NCBI GenBank assembly: GCA_022836615.1
Contig: MU405246.1
Span: forward strand, 62,001 to 126,000
Direction: 5' to 3'
Length of the DNA: 64,000 bases
DNA from: Annulohypoxylon bovei var. microspora
Taxonomy: Eukaryota > Ascomycota > Sordariomycetes > Xylariales > Hypoxylaceae
A model generated the notes under the pieces. That model saw only the letters and a program-made list of their open reading frames with translations. It was not told the origin of the DNA and did not search any database. The position numbers were made by a program, and so were the translations under genes. Shown here piece after piece: positions 9,914 to 22,300 of this stretch (position 1 is the stretch's first letter; each line of letters begins with the position of its first letter).

Positions 9914-11035
9914 GTGTGTGGGCATACAGGTGCATAGGAGCAGGAGAGAACACTGCTGCTAGGAAGGGATACGGGTTATGCACAGCAAACCCGAGCAACC
10001 AACCTCATAATCCGAGAAAAAAACTCGGTGGTGGATAGGGGAGCATTCACATTTGTTTGAACTTCATTTGCATGCATGGCGACGGCGTTGGGACTTGCAC
10101 GCGCTACATTTGGACCGGGGGATAGGTCCCGGTTCTGGTACAGACAAAATCGGAATTCGTGAGGGTATCATAATGCAATGAACATATTTGATGCTCTTGA
10201 TTACTATACTATGACTTCTAAGTGTTCTATGTTTTACTTCGCTGCTTCTTGATAATCAGCTAGACTTTGCAATGGGATATTATGTAGTTCTCAGTGGGGA
10301 TAGCACCGATTGATTACGTGCTGTGTTCGATGAATCCCTAGGACAGCTATAAGTAGGATGCTTCCATTCCCGCCACATAATCTCGCCAACACACAGCACC
10401 GCACAGCACACATATAACTAGGCGCAAACAAATATTTGCCATAACGTAACGTAGCTAGATATGCCATTATACAACAGCCTACTATTAAACGTGATTGTTT
10501 CTAGTTTGCAAGGTGTCTGATAATAAGTCAACGCCTCTCTCTTTGAATAGGTAGTACAGGTTTGTATTGTAGCATGAAGATCGATAAACCTCCACCAATT
10601 TCTCGTCCGTCGCCAACTACTAGGTCGCGAATCTACTATTTCAGTTTCCGCCTGTCCGCCTGTCTCTTACAAGAACTTCCTTCGAAAAGGGGGTAAAAAC
10701 AAAACAAAGCAAAGCAAAGCCAGGCTGTTCGTTTATTTCTTTCTTTCTCTCTCACTTAATCGCACACTGTCTCTGTGAGGCATCCCACCCCCCTTGTTTG
10801 TGTTGAAGAATTGGTGTAATCCCTATCGGTTACATTTATCTAGCTCTTCTTCGCCCCCTTTCCCATTCTGAATAGGCTCAGCGCGCGCGCGGGGAATCAA
10901 ATCCAAGGATAACGCCTCGCTCTATGCGCGCTTCGATATATTAGGGACACCTCGTCGCATAATCTGTGCCCTTGTTCTTTCTCCCCCTTTTACTGGACAC
11001 TCTTATATTTCCGAAATCACATGATAAAATTACCC
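9914..11035. other. Intergenic region between converging MAT1 and AP180 genes
   Basis: This holds the 3' flanks of both neighbours. Around 10690-10760 there are short AAAGC and TTTCT runs, and at about 10880 a CGCGCGCGCG run. No gene is supported. Confidence 0.55.
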
Positions 11036-13302
11036 TTACTGTTGCCAAGGCGTCTGCGTAGCAGGTCGAGGGAACACCGGCATCGTCTCTATATTATCTA
11101 ATCCTCCGCCCATCGGCTGCTGTCCGTGCTGCCAGCCCATGCCCGTCTGGTGGTTCACAAAGGCGCCCTGCCGGAAAGGGTTCGTGCTGCCAGTTGGTTG
11201 TGGCATGAGACCGCTGCTCGTCTGGGGCCTCTGCGGCTGATTTGGCTGCGGCTGAGGGACGTTCTGGGTCTGGCTGAAATTCCTTGCGAATGGGTTCGTC
11301 CCGGTGGTTGCTGACAGGAGCGGTGCTTGGATCGGGGGTTGGCTCGGAGGTTGCGACAGGAAAGGAGAAGTCGAGGGGGGATTTGAGAAGGGGGTGACGG
11401 CTTGAGGAGATGCTCTGGCGAAGGGGTTGGTGTTCTGTCGAGTTAGACTAGTAGCCTGGGGTTGCGGGCTAGTCGGCATGGCAAAAGAATTATTGGGCAT
11501 TCCGGTTGGATTCGCCATCAGCATAGATGCCCTGAAAGGATTTGTAATCTGCTGGCCAGGCTGCAAGCCCGTCTGCATAGGGAGCGAGAGAGTTCCGGGT
11601 TGGAATGATGGGGTAGAATCCTGTGGTATCGGGGGGAGGTTGCCTGGTGTGAATGACAGCTGTGGCGTAAACCCGCCGAAACCAGCACCGGTGAAGCTTG
11701 GCTGCATCTGGTTCGGCACCTGCTGCTGCTGCTGCTGCTGCTGAGAGAATGCGCCAACGTTCTGTTGTTGGAAAGGGCTGTTGTTGGGTTGAAACCCGGT
11801 CGGTTGAGATACAAAACCATTGCCTTGAAGCTGACCGGTCTGCTGCATTCCAAAGCCATCGTTCGAGGGCCAAGGGTTCCCCGTAGGCATTGGTTGGTTC
11901 ATCTGGTTCATCTGACCTATCTGCGGTTGTGGTTGGGGTTGTGGTTGGGGATTCGGTTGCGTGGCCATCGAGGTTTGGTTCTGTTCTATAGAGTCGAAAA
12001 AATCGATGAGATCCGGATCTGGTCCCCTTGCAACCTGAGGTGGTACTTTCGAAGTAGATGCGGACGATGCGTTTGCTTTCGCAGCTATAGACTTGAGATC
12101 CGTAGTGCCCTTTTCGGTTTTCGAAGACAGTCCGTTCCCTCCTTTCTTAGCATCGAGTTCGGCAAGATACTGTCTTCGGTGGGTTTCGAAATCCGGATCT
12201 TCCAAATATTCTACTAGCTGACGTCGTAGGGTGACTGGAGCATGCTTCAGCTTAGGTACCTCAACCCTAGTATGAGGTTCCCATTGCCGTGCTACGGATA
12301 AATATTGCACGACGTAGTCAGTTTGTTTCGTGAAGTTCTGGTAGATCCCTAAAGCTCTCTCCGCATCTACCTTTGACATCTCAAAGAAGTGCCCTAAATA
12401 CCATTAGCCCCTGACACGGACGGATATCGAATAATGAATGTTTTCAACCATACCTAAAATGTTGATCATGGCTTGGTTTAAGACTTGGAACAGCGACAGC
12501 AAGTCTAAAACCAGAAGTCTGAAGACGGTGATGGTAATTTCGTTCTCGGGGTCTTCAAGAACCTAGCCGATGTCGGCGTCAGCATGATTTCCTCATGATA
12601 ATATAGGGGCTTCGACGACTCACATCGCACTTTAGAAGAGCAGTGAGTTGATGCTGAACAACCTCGGTTTGTCGAAGCAGTCCCTTTTCAACTGAAAGCT
12701 TCTCTAATTTCTGCTCCTTGCCTCGAACCCAATCGACTCCCGTCTCTCTGAATGCACGCACACGTTCTGCAAGGTACCCGGCATAGTGTCGTATATTTCG
12801 GCCCTGGATTTGAGCTGACATGTGTATTAGAAATGTGGCCTTCAAGTCAGCGGATGACGTGGACAAGCTACTCACCATCAGTGAAAGAGCCGATCGCCAG
12901 CGCAGTTCGATGCTTCGCAAGATATCCTAGTGTCGCGTCGGGAGAGCCTTCTCTGATCATCAAATGAATAGTTATCAAGCTCTTGAGTACGACGGTCCAT
13001 GTTGAATCTCGCAACCGAAACTGTAGCGCCCGAAAAATCTCTCCTACTCCTGCCTCGCCCGAGTGGGTGGCGATAAGAATATGTTCGATATACTTGGTCT
13101 TCGGGGGAGCGGCCTACAGGAACACTATTGTTAGCCATTTGGGAATGGGCCATATGCCATATGCTGATGGGTGGCGCGTCTCTAAATCCCATTACACCAT
13201 ACACCATACCCGTAGACGCTAAACACCATACATGATATTTTAATATGTACTAACCTTTATCTTAGTCGCACCCTTCACCGACTTCTCGAAAGAGCTAGAC
13301 AT
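11036..13302 (-). CDS. AP180/CALM-type clathrin assembly protein (ANTH domain, YAP1801/1802-like)
   Basis: Five exons on the minus strand: 13255-13302, 12876-13113, 12624-12814, 12454-12562 and 11036-12393, giving 647 residues with a continuous frame. The N-terminal ~280 residues are an ANTH domain: a KGATK start near the phosphoinositide-binding patch, then KTKYIEHIL, a helix block with TWTVVLKSLITIH, and LGHFFEMSK spanning the last intron. The remaining half is a Gln/Pro/Asn-rich disordered tail with four Asn-Pro-Phe (NPF) motifs for EH-domain proteins, a poly-Gln run and a DLIDFF element that may bind clathrin. The protein should link PtdIns(4,5)P2 membranes to clathrin and sort SNARE cargo in endocytosis. 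The tail of 370 or so residues is low complexity and is likely to vary among relatives. Confidence 0.93.
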
Positions 13303-15212
13303 GATGCCGACGTTGTGATCTTGACTGAGCAGGCTGAGGTCAAGCCTCAGCTACTGAATTGGTCTCGTAGGGCGTAACTCGTAACTTCGGCAGGTTGGGT
13401 ATTGGCGGGCAACGAATGATTCGTGGGGTTCGTAGTCTAGATACAAGGGGGAAAAGAGGAGGCTCGGAAACACCAAGGAGAATTCGTAGGATTGTTTGTC
13501 AATGTCGGACAAAAGCGACAATCATAATCGGGGGTGCGACGTCACGGTTGATCGGCTTCGTGGCAGATGGAATTGAGTGGATTGACGGGGTTTCGTGAGC
13601 ATGGGCGGCGACGGATGACGGACGACGGACGGATTTAGGATCGTTATGGCTGTTCCATTTCGAGAAAAAAGGTGTTTCCATAAGACTACTAATACATTTA
13701 ATTCTAATGCGCAAATGATTGGAAATTTCGAGTTATTTCGTTGCTTGTTGACTCGATATGTTTCTCGTCCTAGTCCTAGTCATTAAAATCTATCAAGGTG
13801 AAGCGGTAGATGGAAAGTTCAAGTTCAAGTTCAAGTTCTAAGGTTTAGTTAGGAAAAGAGTTCAAGCCGCAAGTTGGGAGTTGTCTGGTCGGGATATCGG
13901 GCTCCTAATCCAATTTAAGTTTCGGTCCATGTCATCCTCTATCCACTACATATATCGATAGCCCAGGTACGAGACCACTCGGTACCTATCGTACCTGACA
14001 TTCATCCATACAACCCTGCTTGATTCGTAACAATATTCCCCTTGTCTTTAATAGGATATTATTCTAGATCATGAAGCACGAGTTTGATGAAATACTTGCA
14101 TGTTTACCTGGGTCCTGGGTACCTCCTATTATATGTGGTAAATCACATGCGCCTATGACCATTGACCACTGGTACGCTGAGCTAGGTACAAGGTACCACA
14201 TAGAAGGTCTGTATCCATAGATGACTGCGGTACCATTCGAACTGGATATTCCAGCTATGAGGTCATGGCATTTATATTAATAAATAGAAGTTATGCAGAA
14301 ACTCAGCTCTGCAGTGACATAAACTGACATAAACTGGAGCAGTCTACGCAGCCTCAAGTGTCTGGTGCATATTGATGAACTGGGACCCACCTATCTGGGT
14401 ACATTTGTACATAATCTGTGAGAGTTGAAAGCATCCATCTTCAGCGTTGCATATAGTTGTAGTTACTGGGTACTCAAGAACAGCAAATAAGGTAGGTCTA
14501 TACGTATCAAGTATAGACAAACACAAACCTATGAAATTGAGATACACGCAGGGCATTTAGCAAGTCCCGACAGCGGCTACGTCTGAACAATCATAGATCC
14601 ATATGCAGGAACATCCATAGTTGTACACTTTCATATGTGTAATAGCTACTTGGCGAGAACAGGGTAGCCTTAGAACGGTGTAAGAAAAAAAATGATAAGA
14701 ATAATACTACAAGAGGTTCAAAAGCCTTCCACTCTGTCAAATATTTATCAGAGTTGCCGTTCCGCGTCCGATGTAAACAAGGTCCTGGTGTGCCGAACGC
14801 TTATTTCATGATCCCAACCTCTCGTCGCAATAGAACCGCTTAAGCCCCAGAGGGGAGAGTTCTAAAGTTCGGAGAGGAGGAACACATCATTTGATACACG
14901 CAGCTTTCATCATTTTTATTTGAGGTGGAAGGATGAAGAAAAAAGGAAAGAAAAGTTCCAAGCTTTGGCGGAACCTTTTCTTGAGGACATGGATTTTTTG
15001 CGCCGGGACGGAACCGCAATTGTCCGCTCAGTCCGCTTAAACTTACATAAGCAAGCCAGCCCCGGACCCCCTAGTCTAGAAATATGGGTCTTCGAAGTAT
15101 GAAAGGTACATAGGTACATCAGATTTTATTCACAGTCATATGTTATTAAAACCTCCCACTTGAAAAACTTACTTAGAGTCTTCGAAGGCTAAACGGCTCA
15201 GATGAGGATTCA
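13303..15212. other. Intergenic region upstream of AP180 and AspRS
   Basis: A divergent promoter space of 1.9 kb. There is a short AAGTTC tandem run at about 13814-13841 and several GGTACC/TACCT words at 13966-14235. Open frames here are short and unconvincing. No RNA gene was recognised. Confidence 0.5.
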
Positions 15213-17546
15213 ATGGCTCGGTTTCTCTCAAATCCATTACGAAGGAACTCTCTAAAATGCATCCGCGGTGTCCAAAGGCGACCGCTACCTCGTCAATGCC
15301 TGTCGATTTTTCGAATAGGGCACACGAGATCCATGCAGACGAAGGACACTCACGATGAGAATGTTCGAGAGGCTACTTCCAGGCCTCCCGATTTGCCATT
15401 CAGACCAAAGGCGGATAAATATGACCTCGATGACCCATGGGCGCTTTTTAAGAAATCCTGTATGATGCTGAAATCTGAACCGCCGCCGGTGACTACATTC
15501 GAAATCGGCGGCGAGGTTGTAGTTTACGGCTATGTCGGCAGACGCAAAGACATGGGCGCCAACTTCAGCTTTTGTAATTTTGAGCATAAGGATTCGAAAA
15601 TCGATATCCAGATCGTGTCCAGTTGGAGGGAACCAGGGTCCCGGCAACACGATGCTCACCTCTCCCTGAAGTCTATCCCAACTCACAGCCCGGTTATAAT
15701 GATGGGAACTGTCCATGAGACAAAAAGGATCTACAGGGACCTCTTAATAGAGGCAAAGGGTCATAAAAGAGTGGAACTCAAACTAACATACATACGAGGT
15801 TTAAATACATTTCCTAAGGATATCGCCTACTCCCAGATCCCGAAGGATACCGTGTGGTCACCTAAGTCGCGCCACTTGCAGTTGCGCTTCGATCCTTTTC
15901 TTCGAGATAGGCTACTTTTCCGCAACTGGGTCAAGAAGTCTTTAGTATCCAGCCTGGAGAGCCAAGGGTTTGTCGAAATCGAAACACCAATTCTCTTCAA
16001 GTCGACTCCAGAAGGCGCTCGTGAATTCCTAGTCCCCACGAGGAGGCAGGGTTATGCATACGCGCTACCGCAGAGCCCGCAGCAGTACAAACAGACTCTC
16101 ATGGCCGGGGGTATAGTTAAATACTACCAGTTTGCCAAGTGCTTCCGCGACGAGGACCACCGTGCTGATAGGCAGCCCGAGTTCACCCAGCTAGACTTGG
16201 AGATGGGATTTGCTACGGGGAGAAACGTTATGACTCTCATTTCATCCCTAGTGAGGTCGCTTTTTCTCAAGCTTCACGAAAGGTGGAAAATAGTAGATAT
16301 TGACGGCGTACGACATCCGGTGCGCATCCCCGCCAGCGAGTCTCAACCCAGTGTAAAAAGTGAGAAGGAGGATGATCTATCCGAGGGTGAAATTAAAGCC
16401 CCCGCCTTGATTAATCGCTTTCCGAGACCTACAAATAAAACGGGAGAGTTGGGAGCTATAGAGATTATAAAGTACGAAGACGCAATGGGAAGATATGGGT
16501 CTGATAAGCCTGACCTACGCATCGAGATGCCTTGGGTATCAAGGGTAGGTTCAGCCACACTGTAGCACCAGTATGTTACCCGCTAACGTAGACAGATCTA
16601 CCGAATGGGGCCCAAGGGGAAGGGTCTCCCCTCAAACTTCGTCAGCATGATAACAAGCTTAGAAGACCCCGTCGTCGAAGGCTGCAGGATTCGCCTTAGT
16701 GACCCTAGCCAGACCCTAAAGTTCATCAAGGGATTCATGGACGCTCTTCCCACCACCACAATAAAATTAAGCCCCGATAGCAGTCCGGGAGTATTCGTAT
16801 ACAATTCTGCCAAGCCGCTCAATGGCTTGTCTGCTTTAGGCCACGAAGGAGTCCAGGTACTCGATGATATGAAGCAGAGCTGGTCCGAATGCGAAGACGG
16901 CGACATCATCATCATGCACGCGCGGAAAGAAGGCTTTACCGGGGGCTCGACCGATTTCGGCAAGCTCCGAACAGCAATCTACTGGGCGGCCGTGAAACAG
17001 GGCTTGATACCCGAGAACCACGGGTTCAGACCCCTCTGGGTCAACGCCTTCCCGCTTTTCTCGCCGACAGGGGACGACCCGGGACAAGGCGGCACCGCGG
17101 GCATCTGCTCGACCCACCACCCGTTCACAGCTCCGCTAGAGGGCGAGGACTTCGACCGTCTCAGGAATAACCCGCTCAGGGCTAAGGCCGACCACTACGA
17201 CCTCGTCATCAACGGCGTCGAGATCGGCGGCGGAAGCCGGCGTATCCACGTCGCCGATATTCAAGAGTACGTCTTGCGGGACATCCTCAAGATGACGGAC
17301 GAAGGGATCGGCCAGTTCTCGCACCTCCTCGACGCGTTGAGGTCCGGATGTCCGCCGCACGCCGGATTCGCGTTCGGCTTCGACCGTCTTATTTCCGTGC
17401 TGCTCGACGTGCCGTCCGTCAGGGACGTCATCGCGTTCCCCAAGACCAACAAGGGCGAGGATCCTCTTGTCGGCAGCCCGGCGAAGATTACGCCGGAGCA
17501 GAAGAAGACGTATCACATCTTCGAGGAATCGGATAAGATAAAATAG
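15213..17546 (+). CDS. Mitochondrial aspartyl-tRNA synthetase (MSD1-like)
   Basis: Two exons, 15213-16544 and 16596-17546, giving 760 residues. The 51-base intron (GTAGGT...GACAG) joins ...PWVSR to IYRMGPKG. This is a bacterial-type class II synthetase charging mitochondrial tRNA-Asp. The Arg-rich N-terminus (about 1-40) fits a matrix-targeting presequence. An OB-fold anticodon-binding domain follows (about 95-200). Class II motif 1 lies at FVEIETPIL, motif 2 at FRDEDHRADRQPEFTQLD, and motif 3 at GFAFGFDRL near the end, with GGSRRIH in the active site. An insertion domain of the bacterial AspRS type lies between motifs 2 and 3. A charged stretch (about 375-400) looks like a lineage-specific insert. 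The protein is somewhat longer than the yeast enzyme. Confidence 0.93.
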
Positions 17547-17849
17547 AGGCGTGATTGTAATATCACGTGTGTATATCGGGAATGAAATGTACTATATGGG
17601 GCTCTATGGGGCTGGATACCATTGATGTACGTATTTCAACTCTAGACTAACGCGTGGCGCAATGAAAGATACGTGTAGAAGAACGAGTGAATTAATTATA
17701 TCGAAAACTCCCTGCAGACTGTGAGTGTCCAATAAGCAGGTCCAAATACCACCTAACCATCTGGGGGTTTATAAAACGCACTCCTTATACCCAACCCCCT
17801 TTTCATAAATCTTCACCAGATACACTAATACACCCCAAACCACTATAAA
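17547..17849. other. Short spacer between converging genes
   Basis: About 300 bases holding the 3' ends of the AspRS gene and the minus-strand acidic protein gene. Nothing else is seen. Confidence 0.5.
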
Positions 17850-18374
17850 TCACTTAATAGTCAGCATACCCACATCCATCTCTCCATCTACCTCCCCGTC
17901 TACATCCTCTTCCTCGCTCCCTTCTCCCTCTCCCACTTCCTCCCCCTCTCCCTGCCCTTCTACATCAACATCTCCCTCCCCATCCACACCCTCAGGGTGA
18001 GAACCACTCCACTCCACAACCTCAGCCGGCAACCCCTCCTCATCACCCGGGATGCGGTACGTGCCGCTGAGCGGCCTAGCATGGCGCGTGCGCTCGCCGA
18101 TGATGTTGGAGGTGTCGATTGCTTCTTTGTCGGCGTGGGCTTTTGTTCGCTACATTTAGCGTATGTAGGCTACAGCACGGTGATGTGGAAGGCAAGTAAA
18201 GGGAAGGGAGGAGGACGTACTAAGCGGAAGCTCAACGGCCTCGGCTTTCTTCTCGTCAGCAAGGTCCTGTGCGGGGACCTCCATGTTCTCGGCCTCGGGA
18301 CGTGGGGTGTATGTGGTGTCGGGGACGGCGACGGCGCCGGCGGGAGCGGGTGTTTCGATGTTGGGGGACGACAT
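17850..18374 (-). CDS. Small acidic protein, possibly Chz1-like (tentative)
   Basis: Probably two exons on the minus strand: 18221-18374 and 17850-18139, giving 147 residues. The donor is GTACGT. The acceptor AAAAG at 18140 is the one that opens the downstream frame; nearer TAG acceptors give stops, so this junction is the weak point. The N-terminus is Pro/Ala-rich. The middle has a motif read as IDTSNII followed by ERTR, then PGDEEGLP, and the C-terminus is an Asp/Glu/Gly-rich tail. The IDTSNII...RTR pattern together with acidic flanks recalls the H2A.Z chaperone Chz1, but the match is short and I hold it only loosely. No signal peptide or membrane helix. Confidence 0.5.
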
Positions 18375-19389
18375 TGTATTTTTGGTGAATTGTGAATGAG
18401 CTAAGTATTTGACTTCTGCAGTCCTGTTGGTTGGAATATAGTATCTGCTACTTTGAGTAGAAATATCATGTGTCTTGTAGATAGATATGTAAGATATTTC
18501 TCCTCAATAGCAAGCGGCCATCCTGATCCTTATACTAATTTCACCATCCCTTTCCTCCCCCTTCGAAATACACACCCACGTAACCCCCAAACGCCTCATT
18601 GCCATCAACGTCATCGTCGACCATCGATCGCTTGATAATCATGAATCCTAACACCTATTTTCCAAGCTAATTGTTCAATTCACGGCGAATATCTCACTAT
18701 AGCCATGGTTACAGCTTATCGCCCACTACCCACCACAAGCATCGCGAACGCATGCGGCACTATTACGCCTCTATAACACATCTCCCCATACATTTTCTCT
18801 ACTCCTAGCCTATCAGCTCTTCTTAGCCTCATTCCCTATCCCCCATTCACAAAATTGAGCTCTACCCCCGCGTGATGAGCATCCCCTTCCAGCATCGCTA
18901 GTGTGATAGTGACGATGCTTAGTCATCAGCGGGAGCTCAGAAAAAGCAAACCCCCTGAAACGACCAGGTGCTCGGAACCCGTTACATCATCGGACCCCTC
19001 CGCGCCGATAACTTTTCTTATTCACATTTGGTCGCATATAATTCACGGTCTCTCTACCTCCTATACTAGTCCCCATGTTAAAAGGCATATGAGTAGGCCT
19101 CCTAATCTCCAACCAACCTTATGCGCCAAGATGCGATCTCCAATCTCGTTGCTTTTGCTGAAGAACGCCCGTCCGCCAAATCGATAACTTATCACATTCA
19201 CACATACGCATGCCAACGTCAGCGAGGTCCAAACAGGGCGGGGATATTCATAACCGTATTGCTATTGCTATTGCTTCTAGCCTAATCCTAGTAGAATAAG
19301 GGTATCATTATCGTATACTTGCGTAATCACTTGTACTCGTTTCCATTCTCCCCCGTCTCCTCGCCCTCATCCGCACTCCCGTTTACGCA
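18375..19389. other. Intergenic spacer
   Basis: Contains the promoter of the minus-strand acidic gene and the 3' flank of the GT28-UIM gene. It is pyrimidine-rich in places. No gene is supported. Confidence 0.5.
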
Positions 19390-22300
19390 TTAGAACTGCG
19401 ACGGACCACCACTACCCCCACGCCCAAATCCACTCTCCGTGCGCATGCTCTCTTCCAGCGCCCGCCGAAGCGCCTCGTCATCGTCGGTGGCATCCGCCTG
19501 CTTCCCCTTAGTTTTACGGAATTCCTCCTCCGCCAGGCTCTGCTTCTTGACGTATTCCATCACGATATCCTCTTCTGTCTTCAAAGACGAGGCGCGTGCT
19601 AGTTGTTCCTTGTGTGCCTTCTCGGACTCCTCGATGGCGCGGCGTAGCTCCTCGTCATCGGTGATTCCCTCGCTCTGCTCTACTTGAGAGGCTTCGATCG
19701 CCTTTCTCAGCTCCTCCTCTTCGTCAAGGCTCCCGCGCTCTACCTCAGAAACCTGAAGTGCCTTCTTATAGTTTTCGTCATCTTCATCCCCTGCGCTGCG
19801 CTCCGTTTGCGATCTTTCTAGGGCCCGCTTAAAGTCCTCGTCCTCGCTACTATCGACATCGTGCCTCTGGACCCCGCTTCGTTGCGGTTCGGCCATGCTT
19901 AACTGAACGGCTTGTTCGATTAAGGCTTGGTATTCCTCATCGGTAATATCCGCTAGATCTTCGGGTATACGGGGCGGGAGCGCTGGCCCATTCACAGGTT
20001 GTTTGATGTCATAGTTTGGCAGTGAGCGTTTGTGATCAACCATACTAGACATGTATCCAGAGTCTTGAGCATTGGAACCTTGAGAGGTAGTTGAGGCAAA
20101 TGACGACATTGTCGTCGACCTGCTTCTTAACAGCCTGACGCTTGATCGAATCGCTTGTTCTATCCGGGCATCTTCGACTGTATTTCCTCTAGAAGTTTCT
20201 CGTACCGCAGTCAAAATTGCTTCTTCGAGATTTTCTTCCTGGTCATGTGTACCATTAGTGGCTGGAGGCTCTTCAATGAATGTCCCGCCTGTAGCTACCG
20301 CTTCCGCTCGCTTCTTCTTCCATGCCTTCTTCTGTTCCTGCAGCTTCTTCCGTTCTTCAAAAGGCATATGTATCGTGTGTCGCCATCCCGTTCTCGGTAG
20401 TTCGTTGCCAGCGATTTGCTCTGTAATAACTGATCCATGATCCGATATTGATGTAGGGTCATCCCGGGCCTTTCCTTTCTCTTTCTGTTTCCACGAGTAA
20501 AAACCCTTCATCTTTTCTTTCTGCGCAATCCAACGAACTTCTATGTCCTCACACTCCTCGGGCGACGAGTTGACAAAATCATCTTGACCTTGAGAGATCC
20601 GAGCCGCAACGATGTATCTCTGAGCGCTCTGGGCAAATCGAGTCCGTATTTCGGCATGCACACCCTGCATAGTATATGCCGGAAGAGACCAAATAGCTAT
20701 AATAGCTATTAGTATTTTCAGGCACGCCATCATAAATCATGATATAACTTACCTGCTGCTGGTTTGAGCATAAATCCTCCAATACCTTTACTGAACCCCT
20801 TTAAGGCCCCAATAGCGCCCTCTTTCCCTGCACCTCTAATAGGCTGTGTCACCAGCCCAGTAATCCCGTCGAACATGCCGAAACCGAATTCCTTGCCGGC
20901 AACTCTGAGACCACTGGCAAAATCGGTGACTTTCTCTGCCGGACGAACGGTATCATCATTATACAAAGTTGGCGCATTTCTAAAACCTCTCGCGAGGCCT
21001 AGGCAAAAATTCATAGGAGACTTCATCCCGGTCGCCACGATGTTGTTGATACTCTTGCCAGCGTCCATTGCGTTTCCGAAGTTTTCGTTACTAAGGAGGC
21101 TGGGCGATGCTGCTCCTGTTCCTTGTACCGAGTCAGTGCGGCGACGTAAGATGGACGGTGTTCCCGACGGTGATCTTGAATGTCCTGTCTTGTTTGAGGC
21201 AACAGGGCCCAAGGTAGTTGAACTATTGTTCGCAGACCCCATGCCTAGTGGATTAGACTGTATGCTAGGCGTGTCCGAGTTCACTAATGTTAAAGTCGAA
21301 TCTGCTGGTCCTCCTCGGTTTAAATTAAGCGTACTGTTATTAGCCTCACTTGATGTCACTGTAGTTGAATCATCTCCAACTTTGTCGGACGACCTTGATT
21401 TTGGTGTCGCTGCTTTAAAAAGCTCTCTAGGGAAGTCTGCCGCTGACATGGCAATGGTACCAATGTCACCTAATAGTGCTGACGTACAAGCTGAAATAGG
21501 ATCCGTCGGATGGTCCTCGGTGCTGTATTCGATTGCACGGAATCTAATATTAATTGATTAACAAGACTAGATCACAACCCTCAGGATTAATCAAATCAAC
21601 TTACAGTTTCAGATCTGAATACCGTAAGTATCCATTATTCACAAGCGTTGCGGCTGCCAACGCGCTAAGGTGAACCTTGGTTCGTCGGAGACGCCACACG
21701 GCAACTCGGCTAGGAGCTAAAGCGCACCGGAGTCTGTCAACGTTGAGATGCGTATGGAAGCTTTGGGCTCCAATATCTGTACCCTTCTCTTCACGTATTT
21801 TCTCTCCTAGTTCCCGAGCTCGTTCCAGGGTCTCTGGCTTGGTTGCCATTCGGATAGCCTCGGCTAGCCCTGCCGAAGTGAGCTTCTTATATGGGATAGG
21901 ATCTGGTCCTGCCCCGGCTCTCGCAACCATCGCACCCCAGAATGGTTGGTCTCCGAAGAATGGAACGACGATAGTAGGTTTGCCGGCGTTGATTCCGGCG
22001 GCTGTAGTTCCGGCTCCGCCATGATGGCAAACGGCAGAGACGTGCTGAAACAACCAATCGTGCGGAACGTTACCGAGCATGAAGACGCCATCCGGTATGC
22101 CGACCGAATCTGCTCCTAGTCCACCCCAGCCTTTCGAAACAAGAGCTCGGACTCCGGTCTCCGCCACTGCATCGAATATCATTCTTGTGAGGTTGTTAGG
22201 ATCGTCTACAACAATGGAACCAAACCCTATATAAACAGGGGGTGGGCCTGCTGCAAGAAACGCAGCTAAGTCGGGATCCGGCGTAAAAGAGGATGCTAGG

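Noticed and set aside
20764..21561. Plus-strand frame of 265 codons
   Set aside because: It is antisense to exon 5 of the GT28-UIM gene, whose splicing and domains are clear.
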